The notes beneath the pieces were generated by a model. It did not search any database. It saw only the letters and a list, made by a program, of their open reading frames with translations, and had not been told where the DNA came from. Below are positions 29,156-37,746 of a stretch of DNA of 64,000 nucleotides, in pieces (position 1 is the first letter of the stretch; the number at the start of each line of letters is the position of its first letter). Source of the stretch: Bosea vestrisii. Its GTDB lineage: Bacteria > Pseudomonadota > Alphaproteobacteria > Rhizobiales > Beijerinckiaceae. Both the position numbers and the translations under genes were made by a program. The stretch covers positions 4,058,001 through 4,122,000 of the forward strand of contig NZ_CP126307.1 of NCBI RefSeq assembly GCF_030144325.1. Reading direction: 5' to 3'.

Positions 29156-30021
29156 TCTGCCTTGTGCGGGGTCGCGTCATAGCCCTCGAAGTCGGGCGCG
29201 CCGATGCCTGGATAGACCTTCGTCGTCGAGGAGGCGGCATCCGGCTTCACGCCGAACCATTTCTCGTGGATCTTCGCGAGCGTGCCGTCGGCCTTGATGC
29301 ATTCCAGCGCCGCCTCGACCTGGGCGCGAAAGGCGGTGTCCTCCTTGCGGAAGGCGATGCCGAAGTTCCGGCCGCCGTCGAGCACATAGGCGACTTCCGC
29401 TGTCGGCGTCTGGGTGGAGACGTAGCGCGAGACCGGCGCATCGGCGACATTGGCGAAGGCGCGGCCTATCATGACCGCCTGCACGGCGTCGGCGTTCTTG
29501 TTGTAGCGCTGGATGGTGAAGCCGTATTTGGCCTCGTTGTCCGTCAGCCACTTATCCGAGATCGAGCCGTTGTTGACGCTCAGCGCCTTGCCCTTCAGCT
29601 CTTCGACATTGGCGATCTTGCCGCCCTTCTTGACGAGGAAGCCGAGGCCCGTCGGCATATAAGGCTCGGAGAACAGCATCTGCGCCGCGCGCTCGGTCGT
29701 GATGTTGGTGGGGGCCGGGATCATCTCGTAGCGCTTGGAGAACAGGCCGGCGAAGATCGCCGAGAAGTTCGAATCCGTGACCTCGACGCCCGGCCGGCCG
29801 AGCTTCTGGGCGAGTGCTGCCGACATGTCATAGGTGAAGCCCGTCGTCTCGCCGGTCGATGTCTTGAAGCAGAATGGCGCGAAACCGAGGTCGCAGGCGA
29901 CCTTCAGCTTTTCGGTCTTCGGGTGGTCGGCGTCCTGTGCCATCGCCGGCATCGCCAGAAAAGCCGCCAACGCGGTGCTCGCGAGCGCGATCCGCGCCGG
30001 CTTGATCGACTTCAGCTTCAT
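29146..30021 (-). CDS. Amino-acid-type ABC transporter substrate-binding protein
   Basis: A 291-residue SBP_bac_3 periplasmic protein. Signal peptide residues 1-28 with cleavage after AMA. The mature part has LKVACDLGFAPFCFKTSTGETTGFTYDM, typical of the first lobe, and IGRAFANVADAPVSRYV in the second. First gene of the minus-strand importer operon; upstream lies the palindrome at 30158. Ligand unknown, but the neighbourhood favours hydantoin-derived compounds. Confidence 0.92.
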   Translation of the reverse strand: MKLKSIKPARIALASTALAAFLAMPAMAQDADHPKTEKLKVACDLGFAPFCFKTSTGETTGFTYDMSAALAQKLGRPGVEVTDSNFSAIFAGLFSKRYEMIPAPTNITTERAAQMLFSEPYMPTGLGFLVKKGGKIANVEELKGKALSVNNGSISDKWLTDNEAKYGFTIQRYNKNADAVQAVMIGRAFANVADAPVSRYVSTQTPTAEVAYVLDGGRNFGIAFRKEDTAFRAQVEAALECIKADGTLAKIHEKWFGVKPDAASSTTKVYPGIGAPDFEGYDATPHKAECK

Positions 30022-30156
30022 GAATCCCGCTCCCGTTCCGAGTGACGGCTACGCCGCGACTGTCGCACCCCTGTTCTTGCAACAATCCGGCCACGTCTGG
30101 AGCGGAGCCTAACAGGGCAAAATCATGCCAAGCCAATCATTTATTGTCGGCCACCT

Positions 30157-30171
30157 ATAACACGGTGTTAA
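30157..30171. promoter_or_regulatory. Palindrome before importer operon, possible LysR site (copy 3)
   Basis: The core TAACACGGTGTTA (30158-30170) is a perfect 13-base palindrome located 137 bases before the binding-protein start and overlapping the lysR stop codon. The 15-mer ATAACACGGTGTTAA keeps the T-N11-A frame and matches 10 of 15 positions of the motif at 23462. The weaker match makes its link to LysR tentative. Confidence 0.4.
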
Positions 30172-31088
30172 GCCTTTTCGGCCGCTTCGGGCTCCTTGCT
30201 GCTGGGGAGCGGCGGGACCAGTCCGCGTAGAATGTCGACGAAAGCGTTCGCCGTCCGCGATAGCGGCTCAAAGCGCGGCGTCAGCAGGTGCGCGCGAACC
30301 CTGGTTTTCGGCGCGAGTGGGCGCGAGACCAGTTCCGGCCAGGTTCGCCCGCGCAGCACGAACTCATCGACGACCGCGATGCCGGCGCCGGCCCGCACCA
30401 TGGCGCAGGCGACGGGGGTGAAGCGGACCACGGTATTGATGCGCAGTGGTACGGACTTCAGAGCCCGGCCGACCACGTCGCCATAGGGCGTCTGTGGGCC
30501 GAAGCCGATCAGCGGGTAAGGCGCCAAATCGGCCGGCCGGACGACACGCAGCCGCGCGAGCTCGTGGTCGCGCGGCATGATGACCATCAGGCGCCCCTCG
30601 GTCAGCACCTCCATGTCGAGCGTCGGCTCGTCGATCGGCAGGATCGACACGCCGAGGTCGGCCCGGCCGCTGACGATCTTGGCGACGATCTCGAGCAAAG
30701 TGAGCACCTCGAACTCGACCCGCAGATCCGGGAAGCGCTCGCGCACGCGGGCGATGGCGTCGGGGACCAGCGCCTGGCCGACGCTCGGGCTCGCGACGAT
30801 CCGTACCGAGCCGGTGCCGCGCTCGCGCAATTCCTCGGCGAGCTCGTTGACCCGGACCACGCCCTGATGAACCTGGTCGACCTCCTGAAACAGCCGGCGC
30901 GCTTCCGGCGTCGGCTGGACCCGGCCGCGCACACGCTCGAACAGGCGCAGCGCCAGCCGGTCCTCCGTATAGGCGAGCAGGCGGCTGATCGCTGGCTGGG
31001 ACACCGAGAGCAGGCGTGCCGCGCCGCTGATCGAGCCGGTGAGCATGATGGCCCGGAAGACTTCGATCTGCCGAAGATTGAGGCGCAT
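30168..31088 (-). CDS. LysR family transcriptional regulator
   Basis: A 306-residue regulator. The N-terminal LysR helix-turn-helix covers residues 1-60 (LRQIEVFRAIMLTGSISGAARLLSVSQPAISRLL), followed by the effector-binding domain from about residue 90 (GSVRIVASPSVGQALVPDAI). It is divergent from the DUF917-led operon, with 118 bases between them holding the motif at 31093, the classic arrangement for a LysR activator and its target. It probably senses a hydantoin or carbamoyl amino acid. Confidence 0.93.
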   Translation of the reverse strand: MRLNLRQIEVFRAIMLTGSISGAARLLSVSQPAISRLLAYTEDRLALRLFERVRGRVQPTPEARRLFQEVDQVHQGVVRVNELAEELRERGTGSVRIVASPSVGQALVPDAIARVRERFPDLRVEFEVLTLLEIVAKIVSGRADLGVSILPIDEPTLDMEVLTEGRLMVIMPRDHELARLRVVRPADLAPYPLIGFGPQTPYGDVVGRALKSVPLRINTVVRFTPVACAMVRAGAGIAVVDEFVLRGRTWPELVSRPLAPKTRVRAHLLTPRFEPLSRTANAFVDILRGLVPPLPSSKEPEAAEKA

Positions 31089-31092
31089 GGCG

Positions 31093-31107
31093 ATAACATC
31101 CGATTAT
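31093..31107. promoter_or_regulatory. LysR-type operator candidate (copy 2)
   Basis: ATAACATCCGATTAT (T-N11-A, ATAA/TTAT arms) starts five bases upstream of the lysR start codon, in the divergent promoter. It matches the motif at 23462 in 14 of 15 positions, although that site is 7.6 kb away in front of a functionally related gene. Confidence 0.6.
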
Positions 31108-31206
31108 GGTTGGCCGCATAATAAGCATGATTCATTTCGCGCATAGCGCTCTAAGCTCGGCCCGCACCGGCAACGACCGGCATGCGATACGGGACGAGGC
31201 TGGCCG

Positions 31207-32304
31207 ATGAGGCGCTTTCTGACGATGAAGGATGTCGAGGCTGCCGTGGCCGGCGGCTCGGTCTTCGCCGCCGGCGGTGGCGGCTGGGCGGATCATGGCC
31301 GCATGCTCGGCACCGCCGCTGTCAACACCGGCCGACCGGAGCTCGTCACCATGGACGAGATTCCCGACGACGCGATCATCGCGACCGCCGCCGCCATCGG
31401 CGCGCCCGCCGGCACGACCGAGTGGGAGATGTGGGGCGTCGACTACGTCAAGGCCGTCCAGCTGCTGCAGGAAGCGCTCGGCAAGCCGATCTATGGCCTG
31501 ATCATCGGCCAGAACGGCATGTCGAGCACGCTGAACGCCTGGCTGCCGAGCGCCATCCTCGGGGTGAAGGTGGTGGACGCGGTCGGCGACATCCGCGCCC
31601 ATCCCACCGGCGATATGGGCTCGATCGGCCTCGCCAACAGCCCCGAGGCGACGATCCAGGTCGCGGTCGGGGGCAACCGCGCCAAGAACCAGTACATCGA
31701 GCTGGTGACGCGCGGCGCCACGGCGAAGGTCTCGCCGATCCTGCGCACGGCCTCGGACATGTCGGGCGGCTTCATCGCCTCCTGCCGCAACCCGGTCTCG
31801 GCGGCCTATGTCCGCAAGAACGCCGCGCTCGGCGGCATCTCGATGGCCCTGGCCCTGGGCGAGCGCATCCTCTCGGCGCAGCCGAAGGGCGGGACGGCGG
31901 TGATCGACGCGATCTGCGATCAGACCGGCGGCTCGATCATCGCGCATGGGCCGGTCGCGAAGAAAGATGTCCGCTACACCAACGAGGCCTTCGACATCGG
32001 CACGATCGAGGTCGGAACCGGCGCGGCCGCGCGCATCATCCACGTCATGAACGAGTACATGGCGGTGACCGATCGCGATGGCGCGCGCCACGCCTGCTTC
32101 CCCGACGTCATCACCACGCTCGGTGAGGACGGGCAGCCGGTCAGCGCCGGCCATGTCCGCGAAGGCATGGTTCTGTCCGTCCTGCGCGTGCCCAAGGACA
32201 AGATCCCGTTGAGCTCGAGCGTGACCGATCCCAGCGTCTATCCGATCGTCGAGAAGGCGCTCGGCATGAACTTCACCGACTACGCGCTCGGCCGCGACAT
32301 CTAG
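31207..32304 (+). CDS. DUF917 / S-methyl-thiohydantoin desulfurase-like protein
   Basis: A 365-residue DUF917 protein (Pfam name: S-Me-THD). Recognisable parts are SVFAAGGGGWADHGRML near residue 18, AAIGAPAGTTEWE, and the ALGERILSAQP region. Family members are linked to hydantoin utilisation, and the Pfam name refers to desulfuration of a methylthiohydantoin. It is the first gene of an eight-gene operon and divergent from LysR. The exact reaction in this organism is an inference from the family and neighbours. Confidence 0.85.
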   Translation: MRRFLTMKDVEAAVAGGSVFAAGGGGWADHGRMLGTAAVNTGRPELVTMDEIPDDAIIATAAAIGAPAGTTEWEMWGVDYVKAVQLLQEALGKPIYGLIIGQNGMSSTLNAWLPSAILGVKVVDAVGDIRAHPTGDMGSIGLANSPEATIQVAVGGNRAKNQYIELVTRGATAKVSPILRTASDMSGGFIASCRNPVSAAYVRKNAALGGISMALALGERILSAQPKGGTAVIDAICDQTGGSIIAHGPVAKKDVRYTNEAFDIGTIEVGTGAAARIIHVMNEYMAVTDRDGARHACFPDVITTLGEDGQPVSAGHVREGMVLSVLRVPKDKIPLSSSVTDPSVYPIVEKALGMNFTDYALGRDI

Positions 32305-32348
32305 TCGGCAATCGTCCACCCCGCAGGTTCAACCGGGATATCCTGACC

Positions 32349-33698
32349 ATGAGCGATTTCGATCTCGTCCTCCGCGGCAATGTCGTGCTGTCCGACCGGG
32401 TCATCGAGGACGGCTACGTCGCCGTCACCGCTGGCAAGATCGGCGCGGTCGGGGCGGGCACGCCGCCTTCGGCGCGCGAGACGCAGGACTTCCGCGGCCA
32501 ATGGATCATTCCGGGCGTCATCGACGGGCAGGTCCATTCCGGCAGCCAGGCCAACCATGAGGGCATCGGCATGTGCTCGCGCGCCGCGGCTGCCGGCGGC
32601 GTCACCGTCATGGTCGACATGCCCTATGACGAGCCGGAGCCGGTCACCAGCGCCAGGCTCTTCAACGAGAAGGTCGCGGTGGTCGAGCGCGACGCTCATG
32701 TCGACGTCGCGCTCTATGCGACGATCACGATCGAGAACGGGCTCCACGCCATTCCGGGCCTGGTCGAGGCCGGTGCCTGCGCCTTCAAGTTCTCGACCTT
32801 CGAGGCCAATGCGACCCGCTTCCCGCGCATCGGCGACGACACGATCTACGAAGCCTTCAAGCTGATCGCGCCGACCGGGCTGCTCTGCGGCGTGCACAAC
32901 CAGGACCAGGAGATCACGCGCCGCAACATCGCCCGGCTGACCGAGGCCGGCGATACCGGGCAGGACGCCTTCCTGCGCGCTCACACGCCGCTGGTCGAGA
33001 ACCTCGCCACCGCTCGCATCTACGAGATCGGCGCCGAGACCGGCGCACGCGCGCACGCCGTGCACGTTTCGACCTCACGCGGCTTCGAGATCCGCAACCT
33101 CTACAAGCAGGCCGGCTACAAGGTGACGGCGGAAAGCTGCGTGCAGTATTTCATGCTCAATGCCGAGGAGCACGGGCCGCGCTTCGGCGCCAAGATCAAG
33201 CACTACCCGCCGATCCGGCCGAAGGCCGAGAGCGATCTGCTCTGGAGCCATCTCGCCGCCGGCCATTGCGACTTCATCTCCTCGGACCACGTGTCCTGGG
33301 GGCTGGAGAAGAAGGGCGATCCCAACATCTTCAAGAACACCTCGGGTGGGCCGGGCATCGAGACGCTGCTGCCGGCACTCTGGACCGGTTGCGAGGAGCA
33401 CGGGCTCTCGCCGACCATCGTGGTCAAGCAGCTCTGCGAGGGCCCTGCCAAGGCCTTCCTGCTCGCCGACAAGGGCCGGCTCGAAGCCGGCGCCGATGCC
33501 GACATCACCGTGCTGGAGCCGGGCCGCTTCATCCATGATCCGAGCAAGAGCCTGGCGGCGGTGAAATGGAGCTCGATGGAGGGCCGCGAGTTCCGCGTCC
33601 GGGTCGCGGCGACCTATGTTCGCGGCCAGCTCGCCTGGGACGGTGAGCAGATCCGCAACAAGGCCGGCGACGGCCGCTTCCTGCGCCCTGCGGCCTGA
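32349..33698 (+). CDS. Dihydroorotase/hydantoinase-like amidohydrolase, atypical metal site
   Basis: A 449-residue cyclic amidohydrolase that should open a hydantoin- or allantoin-like ring. The lysine K147 (AFKFSTFE), H183 (GVHNQD), H239 (AVHVST) and D313 (SSDHVSW) are in place. The usual HxH after strand 1 reads DGQVHS, so the first ligand is Gln61 instead of His and only His63 remains. It begins, like the D-hydantoinase at 26082, with MSDFDLVxRG, suggesting common descent. Its product would go to the M20 enzyme seven bases downstream. Confidence 0.87.
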   Translation: MSDFDLVLRGNVVLSDRVIEDGYVAVTAGKIGAVGAGTPPSARETQDFRGQWIIPGVIDGQVHSGSQANHEGIGMCSRAAAAGGVTVMVDMPYDEPEPVTSARLFNEKVAVVERDAHVDVALYATITIENGLHAIPGLVEAGACAFKFSTFEANATRFPRIGDDTIYEAFKLIAPTGLLCGVHNQDQEITRRNIARLTEAGDTGQDAFLRAHTPLVENLATARIYEIGAETGARAHAVHVSTSRGFEIRNLYKQAGYKVTAESCVQYFMLNAEEHGPRFGAKIKHYPPIRPKAESDLLWSHLAAGHCDFISSDHVSWGLEKKGDPNIFKNTSGGPGIETLLPALWTGCEEHGLSPTIVVKQLCEGPAKAFLLADKGRLEAGADADITVLEPGRFIHDPSKSLAAVKWSSMEGREFRVRVAATYVRGQLAWDGEQIRNKAGDGRFLRPAA

Positions 33699-33704
33699 AG
33701 CATC

Positions 33705-34949
33705 ATGTCGATCGATCAGGACCGGCTCTGGCGGCGGATCGAGGCGCTCTCGCGGATCACCGATCCGGAGCGCCCGTGGACGCGCCGCTCGTTCACGCCA
33801 CGCTTCCTCGAGGGGCGCGAATGGCTGGCGGCGGAGTTCCGCGCCGCCGGGCTGGAGACGGAGCTCGACGCCGCCGGCAACCTGATCGGCCGGCTCGCCG
33901 GGGCCGATCCCAAGCTGCAGCCGATCCTGATCGGCTCGCATTCCGACACGGTACCATCGGGTGGCCGCTATGACGGCATTCTTGGCGTGCTCGCCGCGCT
34001 GGAGGTGGCGCAGAGCTTCAGCGAGCGCGGCGACCGGCTGCGCCACACGCTGGAGGTCGTCGACTTCCTGGCGGAGGAGCCGAGCGAATTCGGCCTGTCC
34101 TGCGTTGGCAGCCGTGCATTCGCGGGGGCCTTGAGCGAGACACATCTTGCCTTGACCCGGCCCGACGGCGTGACGCTACGCGAAGGCATTGCCTTCGTCG
34201 GCGGGCTGCCGGAGCGGCTGGCGGCGGTGGCGCGCCCCGCCGGCAGCGTCGCGGCCTATGTCGAGGTCCATATCGAGCAGGGCCGCGTGCTGGAGAACGA
34301 GCGGATTCCGATCGGCATCGTGACCGATATCGTCGGCATCCGGCGCGAGCGCATCGTGGTCACGGGACGGGCCGATCATGCCGGTGCGACGCCGATGCCG
34401 CTGCGGGCCGATGCGCTGGTTGGGGCGTCGAAGCTGGTCGAGGCGGCCTACAAGCGGGCGCTCGCTACCACGCGCGACAACCAGCCTTTGGTCGCGACCT
34501 TCGGGCGCATCGAGGTCAGCCCCAATGCCGCCAATGCCGTGCCCGGCGAGGCGGTTCTGACGCTCGAGGTCCGCTCCGGCAACGAGGCGGCGGTCAAGGC
34601 CTTCGGCGAGGGGCTGGTGCGCGACCTGCGTCCTGCGCTGGAGGACTTACGTCTCACCATCGCCATGGAGCCGATCAGCCATGTCGCGCCGACAGCCTGC
34701 GCGCCGCAGGTGCGTGCGGCCATCGCCAGTGCGGCCGCCTCGCTCGGCCTCGCCACGCGCGACCTGCCGAGCGGTGCCGGCCATGACGGCGTCTTCGTCG
34801 CGAAGACTGGTCCGATCGGCATGATCTTCGTGCCCTGCCTCGACGGGCGCAGCCATGCGCCGGAGGAATCGATCGAGCCGCAGCAGGCCGGCGACGGCGC
34901 CCGCGTGCTGGCCGAGACGGTTCGCCTGCTCGATGCGAGCCTGGGCTGA
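33705..34949 (+). CDS. Zn-dependent M20 amidohydrolase, N-carbamoyl-L-amino acid hydrolase type
   Basis: A 414-residue member of the M20 family branch that includes N-carbamoyl-L-amino acid hydrolase, allantoate amidohydrolase and beta-ureidopropionase. Metal-binding segments are IGSHSDTVPSGGRYDGILG (about 76-94), EEPSEFG and VEVHIEQG. The dimer-domain motif is RADHAGATPMPLR, and the C-terminal GAGHDGVF and GRSHAPEE are conserved. It probably hydrolyses the ring-opened product of the preceding amidohydrolase. Confidence 0.9.
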   Translation: MSIDQDRLWRRIEALSRITDPERPWTRRSFTPRFLEGREWLAAEFRAAGLETELDAAGNLIGRLAGADPKLQPILIGSHSDTVPSGGRYDGILGVLAALEVAQSFSERGDRLRHTLEVVDFLAEEPSEFGLSCVGSRAFAGALSETHLALTRPDGVTLREGIAFVGGLPERLAAVARPAGSVAAYVEVHIEQGRVLENERIPIGIVTDIVGIRRERIVVTGRADHAGATPMPLRADALVGASKLVEAAYKRALATTRDNQPLVATFGRIEVSPNAANAVPGEAVLTLEVRSGNEAAVKAFGEGLVRDLRPALEDLRLTIAMEPISHVAPTACAPQVRAAIASAAASLGLATRDLPSGAGHDGVFVAKTGPIGMIFVPCLDGRSHAPEESIEPQQAGDGARVLAETVRLLDASLG

Positions 34950-34954
34950 TCACG

Positions 34955-35599
34955 ATGGACTGGGCAGCGGCAGACCTTGCGGAACGCGATCTCTACAAGC
35001 TCCTCGTCAACACGGTGCTGCCGCGCCCGATCGCGCTCGTCACCACGGCGAATGCCGAAGGGCGGGCCAATGCCGCCCCGTTCAGCTTCTTCAACGTCTT
35101 CAGCCATGCGCCGCCACTAGTCGTGCTCGGCATCGAGGGGCGCTCCGGCGAGGCGCCGCTGAAGGATACGATGCGCAACATCCGCGCCACCGGCTGCTTC
35201 GTCGTCAATCTCGTCGACCGGGCCCTGGTCGAGGCGATGCAGGTCTGCGCCATCGACTTTCCGGGCGATGTCGACGAGATCGCGACGGCCGGACTTACGA
35301 CCGCGCCCGGCGTCTCGATCGCAGCGCCGCGCCTTGCCGCGTCCCCCGTCCAGCTCGAATGCCGCGAGACCGTCTCGCTCTCGCTCGGCACCCGGCATCG
35401 CAATCTGGTCGTCGGCGAGATCAGCCATATCCACATCCGCGACGGCATCGTCGACGAGCGCCTGCATGTCGATATCGACAAGCTGGACCTTGTCGGCCGG
35501 CTGCACGGCGCCGACTGGTATGTCACGCTGCGTGACCGCTTCCAGGCGCCGCGCCAGACGCTCGATGGCTGGCGCGGACGCGTGCGAACCACCCCCTGA
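34955..35599 (+). CDS. Flavin reductase-like (DIM6/NTAB) domain protein
   Basis: A 214-residue FMN-binding split-barrel protein of the flavin reductase / DIM6-NTAB family. Typical stretches are LPRPIALVTTANAEGRANAAPFSFFNVFSHAPPLVVLGI near residue 22 and DTMRNIRATGCFVVNLV. It starts five bases after the M20 gene. It may reduce flavin for an oxygenase or act itself as an oxidoreductase in the pathway; no monooxygenase is visible in the operon, so its partner is unclear. Confidence 0.87.
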   Translation: MDWAAADLAERDLYKLLVNTVLPRPIALVTTANAEGRANAAPFSFFNVFSHAPPLVVLGIEGRSGEAPLKDTMRNIRATGCFVVNLVDRALVEAMQVCAIDFPGDVDEIATAGLTTAPGVSIAAPRLAASPVQLECRETVSLSLGTRHRNLVVGEISHIHIRDGIVDERLHVDIDKLDLVGRLHGADWYVTLRDRFQAPRQTLDGWRGRVRTTP

Positions 35600-35611
35600 A
35601 GGAGAGGCGTC

Positions 35612-36295
35612 GTGAGCGGCACGATCTACGTCATCAATCCCAACTCGACCGAGCGCGTGACGAGGGAGATCGCCGCCGCCGTCGCGCCGCTGCGCCTGGC
35701 CGGCGGCCCGGCGCTCGACTGCCTGACGCTCGCCGAGGGGCCACCCGGCATCCAGTCGCAGCGTGACGTCGACGGGCTGATCCCGGCCCTGCTGAAGCGC
35801 GCCGCCGGGCTGGAGAACGAGTCGGCCGCCTTCGTCATCGCCTGCTTCTCCGACCCCGGCATGCATGCGCTGCGCGAGCAGAGCACGCGGCCGGTGCTCG
35901 GCATCGCTGAAAGCGGCGTGCTGACGGCACTGACGCTGGGCCAGCGCTTCGGCATCGTCGCGATGCTGCAGAACTCGATCCCGCGCCATCTTCGTTATCT
36001 CGGCGCCATGGGGGTGATGAGCCGTTTCGCCGGCGACCTGCCGGTCAACCTCACCATCGCGGAAATGGCCGACGATGAACTCACGCTCGGCCGCATGATC
36101 GCGGTCGGTCGAACTTTGCACGATACGCACCATGCCGATGTGCTGGTCATGGGCTGCGCCGGCATGGCGCGCTTCCGCGAACCGCTGGAGCGGGAGCTCG
36201 GGATTCCCGTCGTCGAGCCGACGCAGGCAGCGGTGACGATGGCGATCGGGCGCGTGCAGCTGGGTTGGGGCGGCCGGCCTCTCGGCGGAGGCTGA
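35612..36295 (+). CDS. Asp/Glu/hydantoin racemase family protein
   Basis: A 227-residue cofactor-independent racemase. The two catalytic cysteines of the family are C78 (VIACFSDPG) and C182 (VMGCAGMA), at the same positions as in known hydantoin racemases. The N terminus YVINPNST is diagnostic. It starts at GTG with GGAGAGG just ahead. It would interconvert D- and L-5-substituted hydantoins and so link the D-specific enzymes near 24-26 kb with the enzymes of this operon. Confidence 0.92.
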   Translation: MSGTIYVINPNSTERVTREIAAAVAPLRLAGGPALDCLTLAEGPPGIQSQRDVDGLIPALLKRAAGLENESAAFVIACFSDPGMHALREQSTRPVLGIAESGVLTALTLGQRFGIVAMLQNSIPRHLRYLGAMGVMSRFAGDLPVNLTIAEMADDELTLGRMIAVGRTLHDTHHADVLVMGCAGMARFREPLERELGIPVVEPTQAAVTMAIGRVQLGWGGRPLGGG

Positions 36296-36298
36296 AGC

Positions 36299-37738
36299 AT
36301 GGACAATCTCGTCGTGGAACTCGCCGGGCTTCTCGGCGAGGCGCATGTCCTCGTCTCGGCACAGGACCAGGCTCCCTTCCTGAGCGATTGGCTCGGCAAG
36401 TATCGCGGCGCCGCGCGAGCCGTCGTCAGACCGGGTTCGACCGAGGAGGTCGCGGCGGTGATGCGGCTCTGCGCGCGGCATGGCGTTCCGGTCGTGCCGC
36501 AGGGCGGCAACACCAGCATGTCCGGCGGCGCGACGCCTGATAGCTCCGGCCGTGCGATCGTGCTGTCGCTGACGCGGATGAACCGCATCCGCGCGCTCGA
36601 CGCGATCGGCAACACCATCACCGTCGACGCCGGCGCAGTTCTCGCGAAAGTCCAGCAGGCGGCGCAGGAAGCCCGGCGCTTCTTCCCGCTCAGCCTCGGC
36701 GCCGAAGGCAGCTGCACCATTGGCGGCAACCTTGCCGCCAATGCCGGCGGCGTTGCCGTGCTGCGCTACGGCACGATGCGCGAACTCACCCTCGGCCTCG
36801 AGGTTGTGCTGGCGGACGGACGGGTCTGGGACGGGCTGACGGCGCTGCGGAAGGACAATACCGGCTATGCCCTGCGCGACCTCTTCATCGGCTCGGAAGG
36901 CACGCTCGGCGTCATCACCGGCGCCGTTCTCAAGCTCTTCGCCCAGCCGCATGCCCGCGCCACCGCCTTCGCTGCCGTTCCGGACGTGGCCGCGGCGCTG
37001 TCCTTGCTGGCGGTGGTCCGCGATCGTTGCGGCGACCGGCTGACCGCATTCGAGTTCATGACCGGCGATTGCCTGGCGCTGATCCTGCGGCATGTTGGCG
37101 AGGCTCGCCTGCCGCTTGGGGAGATGCCACCTGCTGCCGTGCTGATTGAGCTCTCCGATCAGGATGACGAGCCCGGCTTGCGCGACCGCCTCGAAGCAAC
37201 CCTGCTGGGCAGCGTCGAAACCGGCCTTATCCTCGATGCCGCCATCGCGCAGGACGGCGCCCAGGCCAAGGCCTTCTGGCGCATCCGCGAAGGCGTGTCC
37301 GAGGCGCTGGTACGCGAAGGCAAGGCTGCCAAGCACGACGTCTCGATGCCGGTCTCGGCCATGGCCGATTTCGTCGCTGCCGCGGACGCTGCCGTCCGCG
37401 CCGCCGCGCCTGGCGTTCGGCCGATCGTCTTCGGCCATCTCGGCGATGGCAATCTCCACTACAACGTGCTGCCGGCGCAGGGCCAGGATCCGGCCGCCTT
37501 CGCGGCTCTCGCCCCGGCGCTCACCCGCCTCGTCCATGACGAGATCGGCCGGCGGCGCGGCTCGATCAGCGCCGAGCACGGTATCGGCCAGCTCCGCGTC
37601 GCCGAGATGCCGCTGCGCAAGGCGCCGCTCGATCTCGAACTGATGCGCTCGCTCAAGGACCTGCTCGATCCGGCGGGCCTGCTCAACCCGGGCAAGCTTC
37701 TGCCCGGCAAGCGTCTACCCGCTTCCGCCACCAACTGA
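36299..37738 (+). CDS. FAD-linked D-2-hydroxyacid dehydrogenase (GlcD-like)
   Basis: A 479-residue FAD-binding oxidoreductase of the vanillyl-alcohol oxidase fold, similar to GlcD and D-2-hydroxyglutarate dehydrogenase. The FAD motif is VVPQGGNTSMSGGATP near residue 62, with DLFIGSEGTLGVITG near 198. The C-terminal metal site is FGHLGDGNLHYNV and SAEHGIGQLRV. No iron-sulfur domain is present. Starts three bases after the racemase gene; it probably oxidises a 2-hydroxy acid formed downstream in the pathway. Confidence 0.9.
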   Translation: MDNLVVELAGLLGEAHVLVSAQDQAPFLSDWLGKYRGAARAVVRPGSTEEVAAVMRLCARHGVPVVPQGGNTSMSGGATPDSSGRAIVLSLTRMNRIRALDAIGNTITVDAGAVLAKVQQAAQEARRFFPLSLGAEGSCTIGGNLAANAGGVAVLRYGTMRELTLGLEVVLADGRVWDGLTALRKDNTGYALRDLFIGSEGTLGVITGAVLKLFAQPHARATAFAAVPDVAAALSLLAVVRDRCGDRLTAFEFMTGDCLALILRHVGEARLPLGEMPPAAVLIELSDQDDEPGLRDRLEATLLGSVETGLILDAAIAQDGAQAKAFWRIREGVSEALVREGKAAKHDVSMPVSAMADFVAAADAAVRAAAPGVRPIVFGHLGDGNLHYNVLPAQGQDPAAFAALAPALTRLVHDEIGRRRGSISAEHGIGQLRVAEMPLRKAPLDLELMRSLKDLLDPAGLLNPGKLLPGKRLPASATN

Positions 37739-37746
37739 GGACGATC

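Noticed and set aside
27024..29240. 738-residue minus-strand frame as one fused protein
   Set aside because: Only the last 224 residues are coding. The rest is the wrong frame of the ATPase and other permease genes, and a TGATG junction gives the true start at 27698.
35117..37579. 820-residue minus-strand frame
   Set aside because: It lies opposite the flavin reductase, racemase and FAD dehydrogenase genes, which have clear motifs. Its residues are His/Arg/Asp-rich low-complexity typical of antisense GC-rich DNA.
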